From positions 310,001-374,000 of the forward strand of contig JAWWNJ010000134.1 in assembly GCA_037176885.1 (NCBI GenBank): 64,000 nucleotides of DNA, given 5' to 3'. Made by a program: the position numbers and the translations under genes. This document shows positions 1-13,200 of the stretch, in pieces. The notes beneath the pieces are model-generated. The model saw only the letters and a program-made list of their open reading frames with translations, was not told the origin of the DNA and searched no databases. The DNA is from Favolaschia claudopus (Eukaryota > Basidiomycota > Agaricomycetes > Agaricales > Mycenaceae). The stretch's first letter is position 1; each line of letters begins with the position of its first letter.

Positions 1-1807
1 GTCGGTTGTGGAGGAGCTGGAGGTGGGGGCGTCGAGTCGGATCTGAGAGGGGATATTATCGTCTCGGGGCTCGGGAGCGGAGATGTCCAGGATTCGGGTG
101 AGTCGCGAGCAGCATATTCCTCGACAGTGAGTTTCCAGTGTACCTCTTTTGCTGACATCGTGCGCCGTGCAGACAAGAGAAGTTGGCTTGTTCAGGAAAT
201 CATGCGACGGCGGTATATGTAGTATCCAAGAACGGTACACGCCGACCCAATCTGGAAATGACTCGTACAGCTCAAACCCTTAACTTAGCCCTCCATTTGG
301 TTTTTGTCTATCCCCGGAAGGATGTCTCGGGTTTTTGACTGTCGGAATATTATTGCGCAACAGCATATCTGCTGTTGATGTTCGGAATCCACTATTCATT
401 CGTTGTACCGCAGCAGGATTCTGACCTCTTGTCGAAGCGTAATACAAAGTACTTCCGTGCTGATTGCCCGCAGGTTGTGATACCATTCCGTTTCGTGGGT
501 TCGGTCGCCGCAGGTCGACAGTTCACTCCGCTTCTAGCCGTTTTCGTACAAACACCATCAACTTTGCATCTTGTAATTTACTGACAGGCAAGCAATCGGA
601 ATTTAGGGTGCTGTCACTCTCGCAGAAATATCAGAAAAGCTGTTAAATTGCTTAGACCATTACTTGCCATTATCCCTTCAACCGCTGATAAAGTCCAAAG
701 CGCCATGCGGAGGGATCAGAGAATGGAAGTTCCCCGCCTCTTCTTGACCTCAAATATTTTCCAATCTTGCGGCGCAGGAGCGGAGACATTCAAATAAATG
801 GCGGCCCGAACGCATTTGGCGACATATCTTACGGATTGTGTGTCAAGTGGGGTGTTCTGACAATCTTTGAGTCAGTTGGATAGGCGCCGATTGATGGATG
901 CCGCGGCCTTGATTGACGCCCACATCACCTAAAACCGTGGTTTCAGATATTTCTGGTGTGCAAGACAGTAGACTTCTGAAACCCAGGAACAGTTCGATCA
1001 TTTACTCAGAATGCTGCAAGTACCTCCCGCAAATTCTGAGGATTCTGCGTCTCAACTCGATACCCACCATGCTGATCATGCTAGCGGTTCGTTGAGAAAC
1101 TGTGCTTGTGTTTCACTTTTCGCTGCTCCACCTCCACGAAGGATTTTACAGTTTATGTAAACTGCTCGACGTTTCTCAGCTTCGCATTTAATTTTGTCAA
1201 CTGACTTAGTTGTGCACGTCAAGGTGCATGTTGGAGGTTTGCATGCCGGCGGCAACACCGGCGATCATTGGATCAACCGCAAGTGATGCGACAGTCACGT
1301 CACTTCTTCTCTTCTTCTCTTTATCCCTCCCTCGCTCACCCAGTGACACCCACTCCCTGCCCTCGCCCCGCCGAACCGCAAACTTTTCGACCACCCGTTG
1401 GCACCGACTATTAGGCTACAAATGTACTGCGAGGCTGTGCATTGAATCACTCTATCGAGACTCTGAGGGGCATCGCAATGAGTCGAGCTGGTCACTGGCA
1501 GTGAACAGTGACCAAAATTTAATTTGACAACGGAACGGTGCAAAGACTTCGACTTGTTCACCTACTTTCTTCCTCGCTCTCTCTCATAGTCTTATTCGGT
1601 CCCCCCCCACCCGCGGTCTCAGCATCAGGTAAATCCGCATCTGCCGCCACTTGGGTGGTAAACGCCGACAACAGCTCTTTTCCAATTGGTGCATTCCTGG
1701 TTAATCGCCGATCTCTTTTAGAAACATAGATTTCTGCTCTCAGCTTCGTTTCATAAAATGTTGCACGCCTCCTCACCTACCGTTTGGTCATTCTCCCTTT
1801 TTGCTCG
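1..1807. other. No supportable gene; possible leader region of the next gene
   Basis: I read both strands here and saw only short open frames that overlap one another in conflicting frames, with no recognisable domain and no consistent set of exon junctions. The stretch just before 1808 may hold the promoter and leader of the membrane-protein gene that follows. The left edge of the window could also cut a gene that I cannot recognise. Confidence 0.4.
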
Positions 1808-4183
1808 ATGAACCCGACGCAGTCTGGTAGTGATGTTGACACCGAGACAAATGTTGAAGCTAAACCGGCTACTCAAGCGAGGTGCGCACCACCCTGGTAC
1901 TTGTCATTAACAGTACATTTACACATCTGTAGAAAACGTGAAGTTGCGGTAGGTTTATTGTCGAAACTCTGGGGCGCACCAGGACTCGTTGTCGGCGGAC
2001 AATTTCTATTGCAAGTTATCGCTTGGACTTTCTTCTGTGTCGTATGGGCACAGGGATTGATTGCCATACCCTCTCTCGGCTTTCCCAAGGCTGTTTGGCT
2101 GAAGCCTCTAGCGTTCCTGTTCACGTCCATCTCTCATGGCCTCGCATTTGTATCCACATTGTGAGTTTCAGTGAAAATGTCCAGGGTTCTATCTGAATTG
2201 AGAGCCGCACTGCAGTTTATTTTCATGGGGCGTTCAGCAGTCTCTTATTCTCGACCTTCGGACGGTAGGAATGCCGTTCCAAACATTTCTCTCTGGGATG
2301 TACATTTCCTCACAAGCCGTCGTTCCCGATCTTCGTTCGCCCAAATGGACAGTGCTATCTCTGATAGCGTTCGCATTATGCAGTCAGCAGACTTCCGGGT
2401 TCGTTTCCTACATCTCAATTCGATCGCTAACCGAATTTCACGGACTTTTGTAGGTGGAACACTCTGTTGACCCCCCAAACCTTCGTCTTCGACGATGTTA
2501 TCGGTGGAAGAGAAGCTGATCTTTCCAGCAGTGGACTTAAAACTATGTTCGCCGCCGGCGCCCTTGATGGATGCGTGTACAACAGCAGTACGAGCCGCTT
2601 CATATCCTGGATTCCAGGCTGACACCGCATATGTAGGCCGTTTGATCTCTATGGCCGTTGGCCAGACTGAGAGCGGATATTCGGCACTACACCGAGATAT
2701 ATCGTTTCCTACTTCGTTGACGTTCCTTGATCACAACTTCAACACATCCACTGGTATAATTCAAGCGGCATGCCAGACCATCTTTTGATTCTTTCACAGC
2801 TGGTATCTTTCCAATGTTATTCAGCGAACAAGACTCCAACTCTTGGTTTCCACATACAACCGGCTTTCCGGCGTCTCTCTCTCAGCCGTCGATTTCATTT
2901 CGGCGTGGACTGTCGTGGACATCTACGATCAACCAACAGGGTGAAAAATTTGTTTTCTCTGGTTGCTGCTGGTTAGTAAATCAATACATTGAGCACACGA
3001 ACTATAGGTTTCACCGCCGACGTGTCGTGCAAATTCCAGAACGTCACGCCAAGCAGTACTCCTTCGCTCACGATGCGACCGAATTCAAGTCTGGATGGAG
3101 TGCAGTCCTCGCCGTCACTACATAACATAACATCACCTTGCGCTGCTCCCGGAGGTCACCGAGAATGTGAGTTGAGGGATTGCGTCTGCTATCTCTTCCG
3201 CTCAGCATGCTGTCTAGTTACTTCTTCGTCGGCGTACGCTTTCGTAGGGCAAGATGCAGGCTACCTCTTGATGGTTGCATGCCAACAAACGGACTCAATT
3301 CGTGGGTTCCCACCTGAATATTCCGCGACATCTTCACATTTTTGCCTTGTAGAATTGATCTTCGTCGGAAGCGGCGTATACACGCCATTGAATACCACCA
3401 TCTGCACTCTCACTCCCAAAGTAACAAACGTTCGAGTTGACTACGCATATGCCCCCTTCTCCGATACCATCAACGCAACAACGCTTTCCGGCGGCGTTGT
3501 CGACATTGATGGACCAGCTGCGATATCTGCAGTTGCGACGATTTACAACACGGTGTCCTTCTCGCAAGCGGTGTTCACGAATATTGTGGGGAATCAGATT
3601 CAATCGGTCTTGGGCGAGGCGCCGGATGTTTCGGAATATAGTAAGTTACTGGTGCCGATGGTAAGGTCTCCAATCCATTACATGACGGAAATTGACCCGA
3701 TGTACGCGAATAGGAGCAGTATTTGAAGGGAGTGGCGGAGTATAGCGGCTCGGTGAGGTACAAGGCTCTCCTGTGATTCAAGCTACTTATTCATGTCAAC
3801 TTAAGGTTCTTCGCGCCTGTCTCTCCGCCCAGAACGGTACCTTCCGCGACGGCATCCCAAACAACATGACGATTCAAAGTTCTGGAAATCTACACACCCA
3901 GTTCTTCGGATGGCAATTCACGACTTCTTCGTGTTGGATCCTGATTCCGGGTACACTCATCGCAATCACAACAATCTACATTGTTCTCGAGACGATAACA
4001 AAGCATTGGAAAGCGAAGTTGGAGGAGGATTTCGATCCCAGCGACCCGTTAGATCTCGTCGCTGTGTCTGCTGCGGGGGGGATTGGAGGGAATTTTTGTG
4101 GGTACGAAGGAGGAGAGGGTGGAGGCAGCGAAAAAGGTAAATCTTGTTCTAAGGCATATACCGGGGCAGGGATTGGGATTTAA
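1808..4183 (+). CDS. Multi-pass membrane protein of an agaricomycete family without known function
   Basis: Multi-exon gene. The first exon reads MNPTQSGSDVDTETNVEAK and splices at 1882-1932 into a segment KREVAVGLLSKLWGAPGLVV that is followed by hydrophobic helices up to about 2160. A second membrane block lies near 2270-2450. Then comes a long extracellular-type region (WNTLLTPQTFVFDD, VGQTESGYSA, FTADVSCKFQNVTP) rich in Asn-X-Ser/Thr sites. A last helix (WILIPGTLIAITTIYIVLET, about 3940-4000) is followed by an acidic and Gly-rich tail. From memory this order of segments fits a family of uncharacterised transmembrane proteins that is common in mushroom genomes; that is recognition by pattern, not by search. 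Exon joins in the middle are approximate. No enzymatic motif is visible, so no function is proposed. Confidence 0.65.
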
Positions 4184-5431
4184 ACACTGTACATGATGAA
4201 GTTTATGACAAGGAGTCACGATTTATCACGATTTTAAATGGGAACTGTCAAGTCTGAGATAGCCGTCGGCAACCCCGCGATGGCGAGGGTTGATGGGAAA
4301 CGGTCGAAATTGATGGGAATCGATCCCAGAACCGATTAAGACCGATTAACCGTTCCCTGCGGCCGAAGCCACCGTTTTCGACCGTTTAGTCACGTGCTGC
4401 CCCTCGGCTTCTTCCTTCCTCTTCCTTCCCCAAAACACGACTCTTTCCTTCCTTCTTCCGCCGGCAACCGCGAATATTTGACCACACTCTCTATCTATCT
4501 CGTCTCTACGCGTTTGACGCGCGGAGAAGAGAGGAAGGACCAACCTATTGGCAGGAAGACGGAGTCGGAATCAATCTTTCGGCGCCGGGTCCCTACACTC
4601 AGTTCGGTTTGTTGTCTATAAGCGAGCCGACTCAGCTCCAAGGAATGGAATTGACTTGCTCTTTAATGGAATCGACTTGCTCTTTGCTCAGCAGTGTCTG
4701 AGGTCTTCGTGCTGACTGTCAGTTGTGGATGAGGGCATTTATTGTTTGCCGACTTGTCCAGCCAACACGTTCCCTACCATCTGTGGTCTATCCTTGTTCT
4801 GCCTTGATTTTACTGCCTCTGGTCTTGTCTCTGAGCTGAGCTCTGGTCTTGCCCTGTTCACTGTGAATTTGTCTCCCAGCGCTCGTACTGTTTTACCTGG
4901 TATTTTCTGGCTTTGTTGATGGCATCATCTGAGCCCTGCACGATTCGCAACATCCGTCGAGCCTGCGCGACACGGGGAACTCTGCTTCAGTGGTGGTAAT
5001 GATATTTCGCGCAATAACGTATGGATGCATGAAATATAATGCTTATGGGATATAATCCGAGTCTGTTTGGCAAGAGTTCAAGTGTTGTGCGATGAAGAGG
5101 TGAGCTCTCTTTTCATTATTGCCTCAAAGAACAGACTAACTTACCGCTACTAGGTGTTAGCTTTCCTATTTTGTGTTGCGTAGTTTCCCAATGAATTTAC
5201 TTAACTCAGATTTTCGACTCGATGGTATTTCAGTCAAGCCTCGTCTTTGTGTACATCTTCCTCTCGCATTTCCGACGTTTATGTTTATCAAGCAGCATCA
5301 CTCGAACTTAAATTGCCAGCAATGGCCTTACACCATAATTTTAGTTTGCGAATTCGGGGTCCTCGCGCGATCAAGACACCGCCCCTAAAGTCGGCTCTCT
5401 CTCTCTCTTTGTGCCACTTTTTTACACTCCA
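4184..5431. other. Intergenic stretch without a gene
   Basis: Nothing in either strand looks like a gene. A low-complexity pyrimidine-rich part near 4400-4460 and a short tandem repeat at 4644-4685 are the only visible structure. The last 200 bases probably hold the promoter of the gene that starts at 5432; CT-rich sequence at 5390-5410 is typical of fungal promoters. Confidence 0.5.
4644..4685 (+). repeat. Two tandem 21-bp units
   Basis: Two adjacent 21-bp copies beginning AATGGAAT and ending TTGCTCTTT differ at one base (T/C in the middle). Too short to assign to an element. Confidence 0.7.
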
Positions 5432-8400
5432 ATGTCTTCCGTGTTTGAGGCGCCTACAATACAGGAGCAGCTACGGCCACATTTGAAGGATGCAAAGGCA
5501 AAGTTGAACACCTGGGATACGAAGGTGCGTGCAACCGACCTTTCGACTTCAATAATTCATCTCATTATCTCGCTACTTTAGGTTTCAGATCATGTCGAGA
5601 GCTGGATCAAGGCGGCGCCAGCTGAATTTCGAGGGAAAGAATCACAACTCCGGCTCCAGCTCACATTTGAAGCAAATGTGGTGGAATACGTCGCCTTGAT
5701 GTACGCCGAGAGTCGCCACCACGGAAACTCGAAAGCCACGGGCCCTAAGACCCTCCCCAAAGGCTTCCCGATTCTTGGACCGCGTTTTGTCCCGCCATCG
5801 CTTCTGGAAGCTAAAAAGCGCACTCCCGCCAAAATCGAGCCCAATACTCTCTACATCCGCCCTCTCAATGTCGTTCACCCCTTCTATCACGACAATCTTT
5901 GCTGCCCTCAATGCGACTCAATGGATATTAAGTGGGATAGTTGGACCGGTGGAGGTGCTCGTGGTGTGGTCCATGGAGTACGCTGCGAAGAACGGGCAAT
6001 CGGCTACCAACTCCGCTGCAACGAATGTAAGAAGAAGTACGGCCAAGGTGGCTCTGAGGCCGGAGCCAAGGGTCCCGACGATGAGCGGCTGGGATATTCA
6101 TTTGCGACGACAAACCCCAAGTTCTGGGCAAAGCGCCAGCATTGGGAGATTCCTCGTCAGTGGCTTCATCCTGATCCTTGTTTGCAGGTGGTGTACCTAT
6201 CTTTTTCCACCGTTGTGCCTTAACGAGGGAACTTTTCGATCTCATCGTGGAACTTCGTCCATCTACAACATCCGGCAAGCTTGCAGAGAATATCAAACGT
6301 ACGTACTTCTTCTTCCTCGCGCACCACCATCTAGCTAATGATTCTTACAGAGCTACATTTATTGGAGTACAAACAACGCGAGTTGGAGTACCTCGAAGCC
6401 TTTCGGACACGATTCATACCGAGCTTCAATTTCGGTCCGGCCGCCAATCCACTTCAAGAATTTTCAGCTCCTCACGACACCAGTGGCTACAACGATGAAA
6501 GCATCACGGACGACTTGATCACCGACATTTTCATCGAGTTTTCTGACCGAACACGCGCCGTGGAGTGTTCGAGATACCTTAGGACCCTGAAAGGTATCAG
6601 TCTCGATTCTGCTCAATTGAATATTACGTTCGTTTCTGACGCTTCACCAGCTATCTGTATAAATCTAGATACGACGTTCAAAGCGACGAAGAAAGCCACA
6701 GTCGTAGATAGCACAAATGAACGCTCTAACCTAATGAAAGGCGGCATTTTGAGTGTGCTCAACGAGGTGAATCAAATTATTTCATGGGTGAGTACCTGTT
6801 CATCTATTACCGTTTGCTGGCCAAATGCCGAACAATCTGTCAGCGCTTCTGTCAGTCGGAGTCTACCAAAGAGATTGTGGAGCTCCTCGAGGGCTTAAAA
6901 AAGCGCTTCTCTGTCATGGGTGTCGATTCTCCCGAAATGGTGACGGTCGACAACTGCTGCCATGTTCGTAACGGGATCCTCCAAGTCTTTCCGCAAATCA
7001 AGGTTCTTTTGGATGTTCACCATCTCCTGATGAGGTGCGGGAGTTTTTTTGTCGTCCTATGCATATTTTTCAAACCTTTTCCTAGATACGGTGCTGTGAT
7101 CTTGAACGGCAGCCGTAACCCACGCCGCTCCGAAGTCCTCAAGGACTTGCGCAATGCAGTCATCAAAGAACCTGCTAATAAGCATGCGCCCGCTCGATAC
7201 TGGTCGCAACCTGAACAGGTGATACGACTTTCTGACGCCTACGACAAATGGGCAACACGCGGTGGAGTTTGGTCCGCTGCGGCTCAGAATGTAAGTCCGT
7301 ACTACAGTTTGGCCCTCTGAATGCTCAATTGTTGCAGGTCCATGATGCGCAAATGAATCATGCTCGCCGAGGTTGTCTTGCTCGGCCACGGGACGACATT
7401 GCATCGGACGGGAGTCGCATCGAAGGATCACACAAAGGCTGGAACAGCCTTCAACGTGCTGTAGCGAGTGGCCTGGGGCTTCATACAGCCCTTGGTCATG
7501 ATTATGTTCTTCGCCGCAATATAAGTGTTGCACTGACCGGTAAAACCAAGTACGATGATCCGTTTGTGAAGTCGACTTTCGGGTCTCATCACATCGGCTT
7601 GGTTGACCACACGGCGGGCATTTGGAATGCCTTACTCACTCCTGGTACTGTGCTCATTGAACACCCTCGATTGAAAGATATTCCTAGCACAGAGAAGTTT
7701 GGTATCGTTCAATCTTCGAATGCGGACACATTTGATGGGTTGTTTACAATAAAACCGGAGCCGGACGATGATGATATCGAGGGACAGGTACTTGAGGAGT
7801 TGGATTCAGAGGTCCAGGGACAGGTGTATGCGCACCAGCGGGCGGTCTTGATGCAAGAATTCAATCTCGACCCGAAATCATTCGAGGAACCACTCAAGGT
7901 TGATGCGTCACAACCTAAACTCGTAAGCTGATATTTTCTCAATCTTCCTTGCATCTAATGCTTTGTGGTAGGAATCTACGTCGCGTGCGATTCCTACTAT
8001 TCCTGTAGTCCTGACTGCTTCGTCGACATCTCAACATGTGCAAACAATTTCAGTGAGTGATTGTTCAGGCTTTGTTCGGTGTACGAGAACTGACTGGCTC
8101 TAGTCTGCACCAACCTTTAACCCAGTTGTCACCGTCGGCATGGTAGATAGTCCCATGGTATTTTTGTTCATCGTTCTCCGCCGAGAAATTACTTACGGAA
8201 ATTAATTTAGGATACAGACAATTCCTATCCGCGCGGCTTGAAGCGAAAGGAGACGGCCGAGGACAGCCTAGAGACACCGTCGACGCAGGCGGATGACTCC
8301 TTGCCTAAAGAAAAGAAGGCACGCGTTGAGAAACCTGTAAGTGACACGCAACTCTGGCGTTATCGTGTTACCAACCAAATTGAAGCTTTACCCTATTTTT

Positions 8401-9526
8401 GCCGCTCCATCTCCGAGTCAACCCGTCCCAAGTACTTCAACTACTCCTCCCGTCCCCGAACCTCAGCCGATAACGGCCCTGACGACAACTTCTCCGAAAT
8501 CAATAGCAGAGCTCAACAAGCCGCTGCCGGTACCCCGGAATACTCTTGGGAAACTTACACCCTCGCAGTTACTCTTCGAATCAGGTACTGGTATAAATCC
8601 GCTTGCTCTCAAAATCACGTACGGGGAAGAATTCTATCTATTCATGAAGTTGCGCACAGAGCGCCAGTGGAAGTCATTCGAGATGACTCCCAAACGATGG
8701 GCTGAAGAGACTGTTCTATACAATTCAAGACTTAAATCGCTTCCCAACAGAATCCCGAGCCCGAAACACCCCCGGGCGCTGGTTGAAAAGCTTACGGAGA
8801 TTGAGCCAAAGATCATTCTGCGCATTCGGGACAAGAATTATAAATGTATGAATTCTGATATATATTTCAAACCAATGTTACTGATCATCGACTACAGCGG
8901 CGTCTGGCAAAACAGCTTATTGGACACAACACTGCGGAGCAGTTTCTCTCATAAAAATTGAAGCAGGTGCCTCGTCCGAAGGTAGCTCAGCATCCGGTGT
9001 AAGTTTTACGAATTTTGACCGGGCCAGTTGCTGATCTTTATGCCAGCGTAAACCTCAGACATGCTCACGCTGCAAAGCTCTGAAATATCCCGGGAAACCT
9101 GGTTCACCGGAAAACCACAAAAAGCTCTTCTGCTCGGATGGCTTCCGGCCAACATTGCCACAGGAAACGGTCGCTCCGTGGCCCCTTCCATCGGGAATAT
9201 TCACCGATGGCATTCATTTCCGCCCCTTCGCCTTCCTGACACACGTTCGGGAGGTTTATACGCGGCTGTTTGTGGAGAATATCCAGCGCGACAATCTTTC
9301 GCTGGAGGATGACGCGTTCATGAGGCTTTTGAACTCTCGGGTGGTTGTCGTGCGTAACGGCGCCGATGGGAGTGAACTCGACGGCGCTGTACTGTTCAGG
9401 ATGTTTGCGACATTTTCTATTCCTGACACCGACAATTTTCCTGATGACCTGATCATCGACTACAATGGCTCGAAACATCTCTTTATTAACTCTCTCCGTG
9501 AATCCCCGCCTCAAGTTGTAGCTTAG
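5432..9526 (+). CDS. DUF6729-like zinc-ribbon protein with a DDE-transposase-like core
   Basis: Long multi-exon gene starting MSSVFEAPTIQEQLRPHLKD (intron about 5525-5580). A zinc-ribbon region follows (HPFYHDNLCCPQCDSM, then LRCNECKKKYG, about 5875-6040), resembling the DUF6729 domain of basidiomycetes. The middle resembles a DDE-type nuclease core. Candidate acidic residues are the Asp in INLDTTFKATKK (about 6665), the Asp in VTVDNCCHVRNG (about 6945) and the Glu in DGSRIEGSHKGWNSLQRA (about 7405-7450). A downstream block with RTERQWKSFEMTPKRWAEE (about 8650-8705) and a C-terminal zinc-knuckle-like KPQTCSRCKALKYPG (about 9050) continue the same gene through short introns. Stop at 9524-9526. 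I infer a domesticated or element-borne transposase-like protein. I found no flanking terminal repeats. Exact exon joins between 7940 and 9050 are the weakest part. Confidence 0.65.
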
Positions 9527-11782
9527 TAGTAAACAATCAATTCTACCTATGATAGACTAATTTACTCAGTATACAATACAAGTGTCGACCTACTACATGT
9601 GCAAATTCTGGCTTCAGCAAGTCAACAAACCTCAAGTAGCGGCGAGGTTGTATACATACAGATCTCGAAGGAGAACGGAAGGGTCGGACGAAGAATTCTT
9701 TCTTTAGACTATATTTTACGTTCCTGAATTAACATGCTACATATGTTGTACCAAACTCAAGTGAACACGGTCAGATACACAACTCGACTCGTCGGAACTG
9801 AAACACGTGAATCGACGCGTTTTGACGCGGCAAATTCAATATATTCACTGGTAGATAGTGGACAAGTAGATTTTGAAGTCGAAACACCGTGTTTTATCAG
9901 CTTGTAACAAGAAAATTCCAATGTCGGCCAACAAGTTAAAGTGCTGAATTTGAAGTAGGGTTTAACGTTGCCTAAACATCGCTAAGTGACTTACGAGATG
10001 ATAAAGGGGGTCAAAGAGAATATGTGTACTTGCCTCAATGGAAACTAGATCCAAAGTTTGCCGTGCTCAAGAAACTGATGAAGTCAGTGAAATTCAAACT
10101 CACCAAAATAAAATCATTCACGCAAGATTCGGGATCGTAAACGATTTGAAACAAACCTAGACTGAGAATCCTAGTCCAAGAAGATGTGGATTGAGTAGAG
10201 ATCCTCACGTTGGCGGTTCAATAGTCAACTTGAAGTGAGATTGAAGGGAAGTCGAGAATTTGGATCTGGAAACCAGAGTTTGGGCTGATTCAGAAGATAA
10301 ACTCAAAGGCATGTGTGTGACACTTATCTGGACGAGACACGGTACAATATAGGCGCTCGGGGGGCGCCAGAAAATCGAATTTCGGAATAGCTTTCATCAA
10401 GTTGCTTGGGGTTTTGAGTATGGAACGACGCCACGCGCGTTCAGCTTTGAGAAAACTATATAGAACTATATGAGTGGGATTACTATTCACCGTGGGTTGA
10501 CGTCCGTTTGACGATATCACTCAGCTGCAAAATCTTTCGGCAAAGTGCTGAGAAAAGTGTCAGAAAAGGTAGAGGATGATCCATTCAGTCGAATACACAC
10601 CTCGACAGTCTGGTCGTGAGATGAATCATGTATAGCGCCGCTTCCGATTCGCGCTGCGTCGTCATTGAGAATCAGAGCTAGGCTCACAAGGTTCCAGCGC
10701 GAGGGTTGAAACCAAGTTTGGACTGGACTCGGACGCGTAGGGCCGAAATTGAGCTCAATCTGTGTGCTGGCTTCAGGTGAATATGTGCACTAGCCGCCGA
10801 AACGGCTGTAGTAGTGAATATGGCATTCTGCCGTCGCGAATCGCGGCGAAATTCTCGTGTGGGTTGTGTTAACCCAGAGAACCCTCGGCCCGATCACTTC
10901 CAGATCGCCTGCCGAATGCGGAGAACCCTGGGCTAGCAGAGGCCATTTCCGGGCATCTGATCGCCCTCGAAATGACGGATTTTTCTAGCCGTCCTTTGTC
11001 GTCAGCACTCCACGTGGTCGCGTTTGCCACGTGGTGTGACTGAGGCTACGTCACACCTTCGTTTTCTTTCCGCCACCTTTCTGCGTCTTTCCGCCGACTT
11101 CAGATTTAGGGCTACCGCCTGCGCTGGGCTAGCCATGTTCCTACTCAGCCCGGTGAGCTATAGCATGAAGTTTATGTCTGTGCCGAGCGCGGAGTCCGGA
11201 CGACGCGAGGACGACGTCCAGACGCGGCCTCCCAAATGTTTGGACAATCATGGATTCTGGAAACGACTCGGACCTCAAGCTTGTAAGTAATCGGTTTCAC
11301 GTTTCACAAACCATTGGATATTTAATTTGAAAAAACCACACCCAATCGATTTCTACCATCCCAGTGTTTCAAAACTCCCCAGATCGATGGTAAATAGTAA
11401 CAAAAAATCAATATAGCTATATCTTCGAAATGGTCGAAGCTAAATGGCGACGAACGGACGATTGAAGAGTTTCGGGCGACAATATCTGGTCAGGTAAGAC
11501 CTGCTTACTGTAACATTCAACATCTTCCTGAATGGAACTTCGTAGACAAAACCTCTGAAGGAATGCACTGATTGATCCCAGGGAAATGCGTCTTTGGTGC
11601 GAGAGGGGTGCGAGTTCCGAAACGCAAATATCCTACCTGGGGTCGTTCCTGGTCCTTCGGTCGATTCTCTTCATTCTCATTGGCCGACAATATCATGTTC
11701 GTCATTCTTCGATCAATTCAATCCTTCGCCCCACTACATATCAATGTTCTCGACGCCAATGTCTCGGCGCGTCCCCTCTCTA
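9527..11782. other. Long gene-poor region
   Basis: About 2.3 kb without a supportable gene. An open frame at 11024-11290 (MPRGVTEATSHLRF...) has no recognisable content. Two CCACGTGG boxes (E-box-like palindromes) sit about 24 bp apart near 11011-11037, directly followed by inverted GTGTGAC/GTCACAC sequence. They could be regulatory but have no clear partner gene. Confidence 0.4.
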
Positions 11783-11791
11783 CATATAAAA
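11783..11791 (+). promoter_or_regulatory. TATA-like box of the NmrA-like gene
   Basis: CATATAAAA lies about 45-50 bp before the start codon at 11836, a plausible TATA position in a compact fungal promoter. Confidence 0.45.
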
Positions 11792-11835
11792 CCCCCGCTC
11801 TCGCTGCCCGGATGCTGTATATTTCACTCCCAAAC

Positions 11836-13200
11836 ATGCCCACGATCACCATTTTCGGCGCTACCGGAAAGCAAGGCGAGTTCTGCTCGCATCCACCTCG
11901 CCGGATACCAGCTGAACCGCACACTTGCATAAACAAACAGGGAAATCAGTTCTCAACTCAGTCCTCGCGGACGGAGCCTACACCCCCCGCGCCGTCACAC
12001 GCAATCCCGACTCCGACTCCTCCAAGGCAATCAAAGATAAAGGCGTGGAGGTGGTCAGGGGTGATTTATTCGACCTCAACTCGGTCAGGGAGGCGATTAG
12101 AGGGAGTGAGGTTGTCTTTGGTGTGAGTGCTATGTGCTATTTCTTGCTTGATCATTCCATTCGTGGCTAAGCAAGTTACGCTAAGGTCACCAATTTCTGG
12201 GATCCCAGCGTGTTTCCCGGTACCGAGCACGGAATTGGGGAAGTTCAGCAGGGGAAGAATCTAGTGGACGCTGCGAAGGCGGAGGGGGTTAAGTTTTTCA
12301 TTTGGAGGCGCGTCTTGTGTGAAATTTCTACGGTGATCGAGTTACACTGACTTTTGCCGATATCACAGCGGTCTTCCAAGTTCGAAGCTGCTTTCGAATG
12401 GAAAATATCCAGGGGTGTATCATATCGATCGTAAGTTTGCTCGATTTTAAGCTAGTCAAGAAAGTCCCGATCAAGCTATCATATATTTCTCGTAGATAAA
12501 GCTACAGTGTGGGACTACCTCAAAGCCTCGGGAGTCCCGTGTGCCGCTGTCGACACAGGGTACTTCGCAGATAACCTATGGGAGTGCGTTCACTTTCTCA
12601 TTCAAAACATTTCGCGGTAAATATTGGATTTCTTATTTCATCATATCGATAGATTCGCTCTGCAGAAGAACGACAACGGCTACTCCTTAGTCGTCCCGAA
12701 ATACAATCCAAACTCGACCCAAACCTTTACCTGGACGCGCGACATCGGGCCTTGCGCTGTCGCATTATTGAAGAACTACACCGATTCTTCGAAGGGTGTG
12801 TTAGGGAAGGCGTTCCCCGTGGTGACCTCCATTATGAATTTCACGGAAGTGGCGCAGAAAATTTCGGCCGGTGCGTTTTTTTCGGGGTTTTTTGTCTAAT
12901 CGGGATTACTGTCCTCTGTAAGCTGATTACGGACGCTGCTATCTGCTAGCTATCGGCAAAGAAGTCAAACTGGTGACGCCTGAAACCTCTGGGCTTGATG
13001 AGTTAGACGAAATGGTAAGTTTTCTCCTCCACCACGTTTTTTTTCTGTGCTTCTGACAGCAATCCGAGTACAAATACCAAGCCGATTGTGGGATGTACAA
13101 GGACATTCCCGTGCCTAACCCGGATCTGGTAGCCCTTGGAGCGACATTTTCGACGATGGACGATCTGATTGCGGCTGAAATTGTTCCACGTTATGCTTAA
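11836..13200 (+). CDS. NmrA-like family protein, NAD(P)-binding Rossmann fold
   Basis: Eight exons: 11836-11875, 11941-12122, 12186-12307, 12369-12430, 12496-12583, 12653-12870, 12950-13014 and 13060-13200. The protein begins MPTITIFGATGKQG, the glycine-rich dinucleotide-binding motif of NmrA-like atypical short-chain dehydrogenases. It continues with AVTRNPDSDSSKA, GVEVVRGDLFD, VTNFWDP and FFIWSGLPSS, all typical family landmarks, and ends IVPRYA with TAA at 13198-13200. Family members sense redox state or act as reductases on small molecules; the substrate cannot be told from sequence. Introns 1 and 3 appear to use GC instead of GT donors (GCGAGT at 11876, GCGCGT at 12308), because only these keep the family motifs in frame. 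Neighbours give no pathway hint. Confidence 0.85.
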
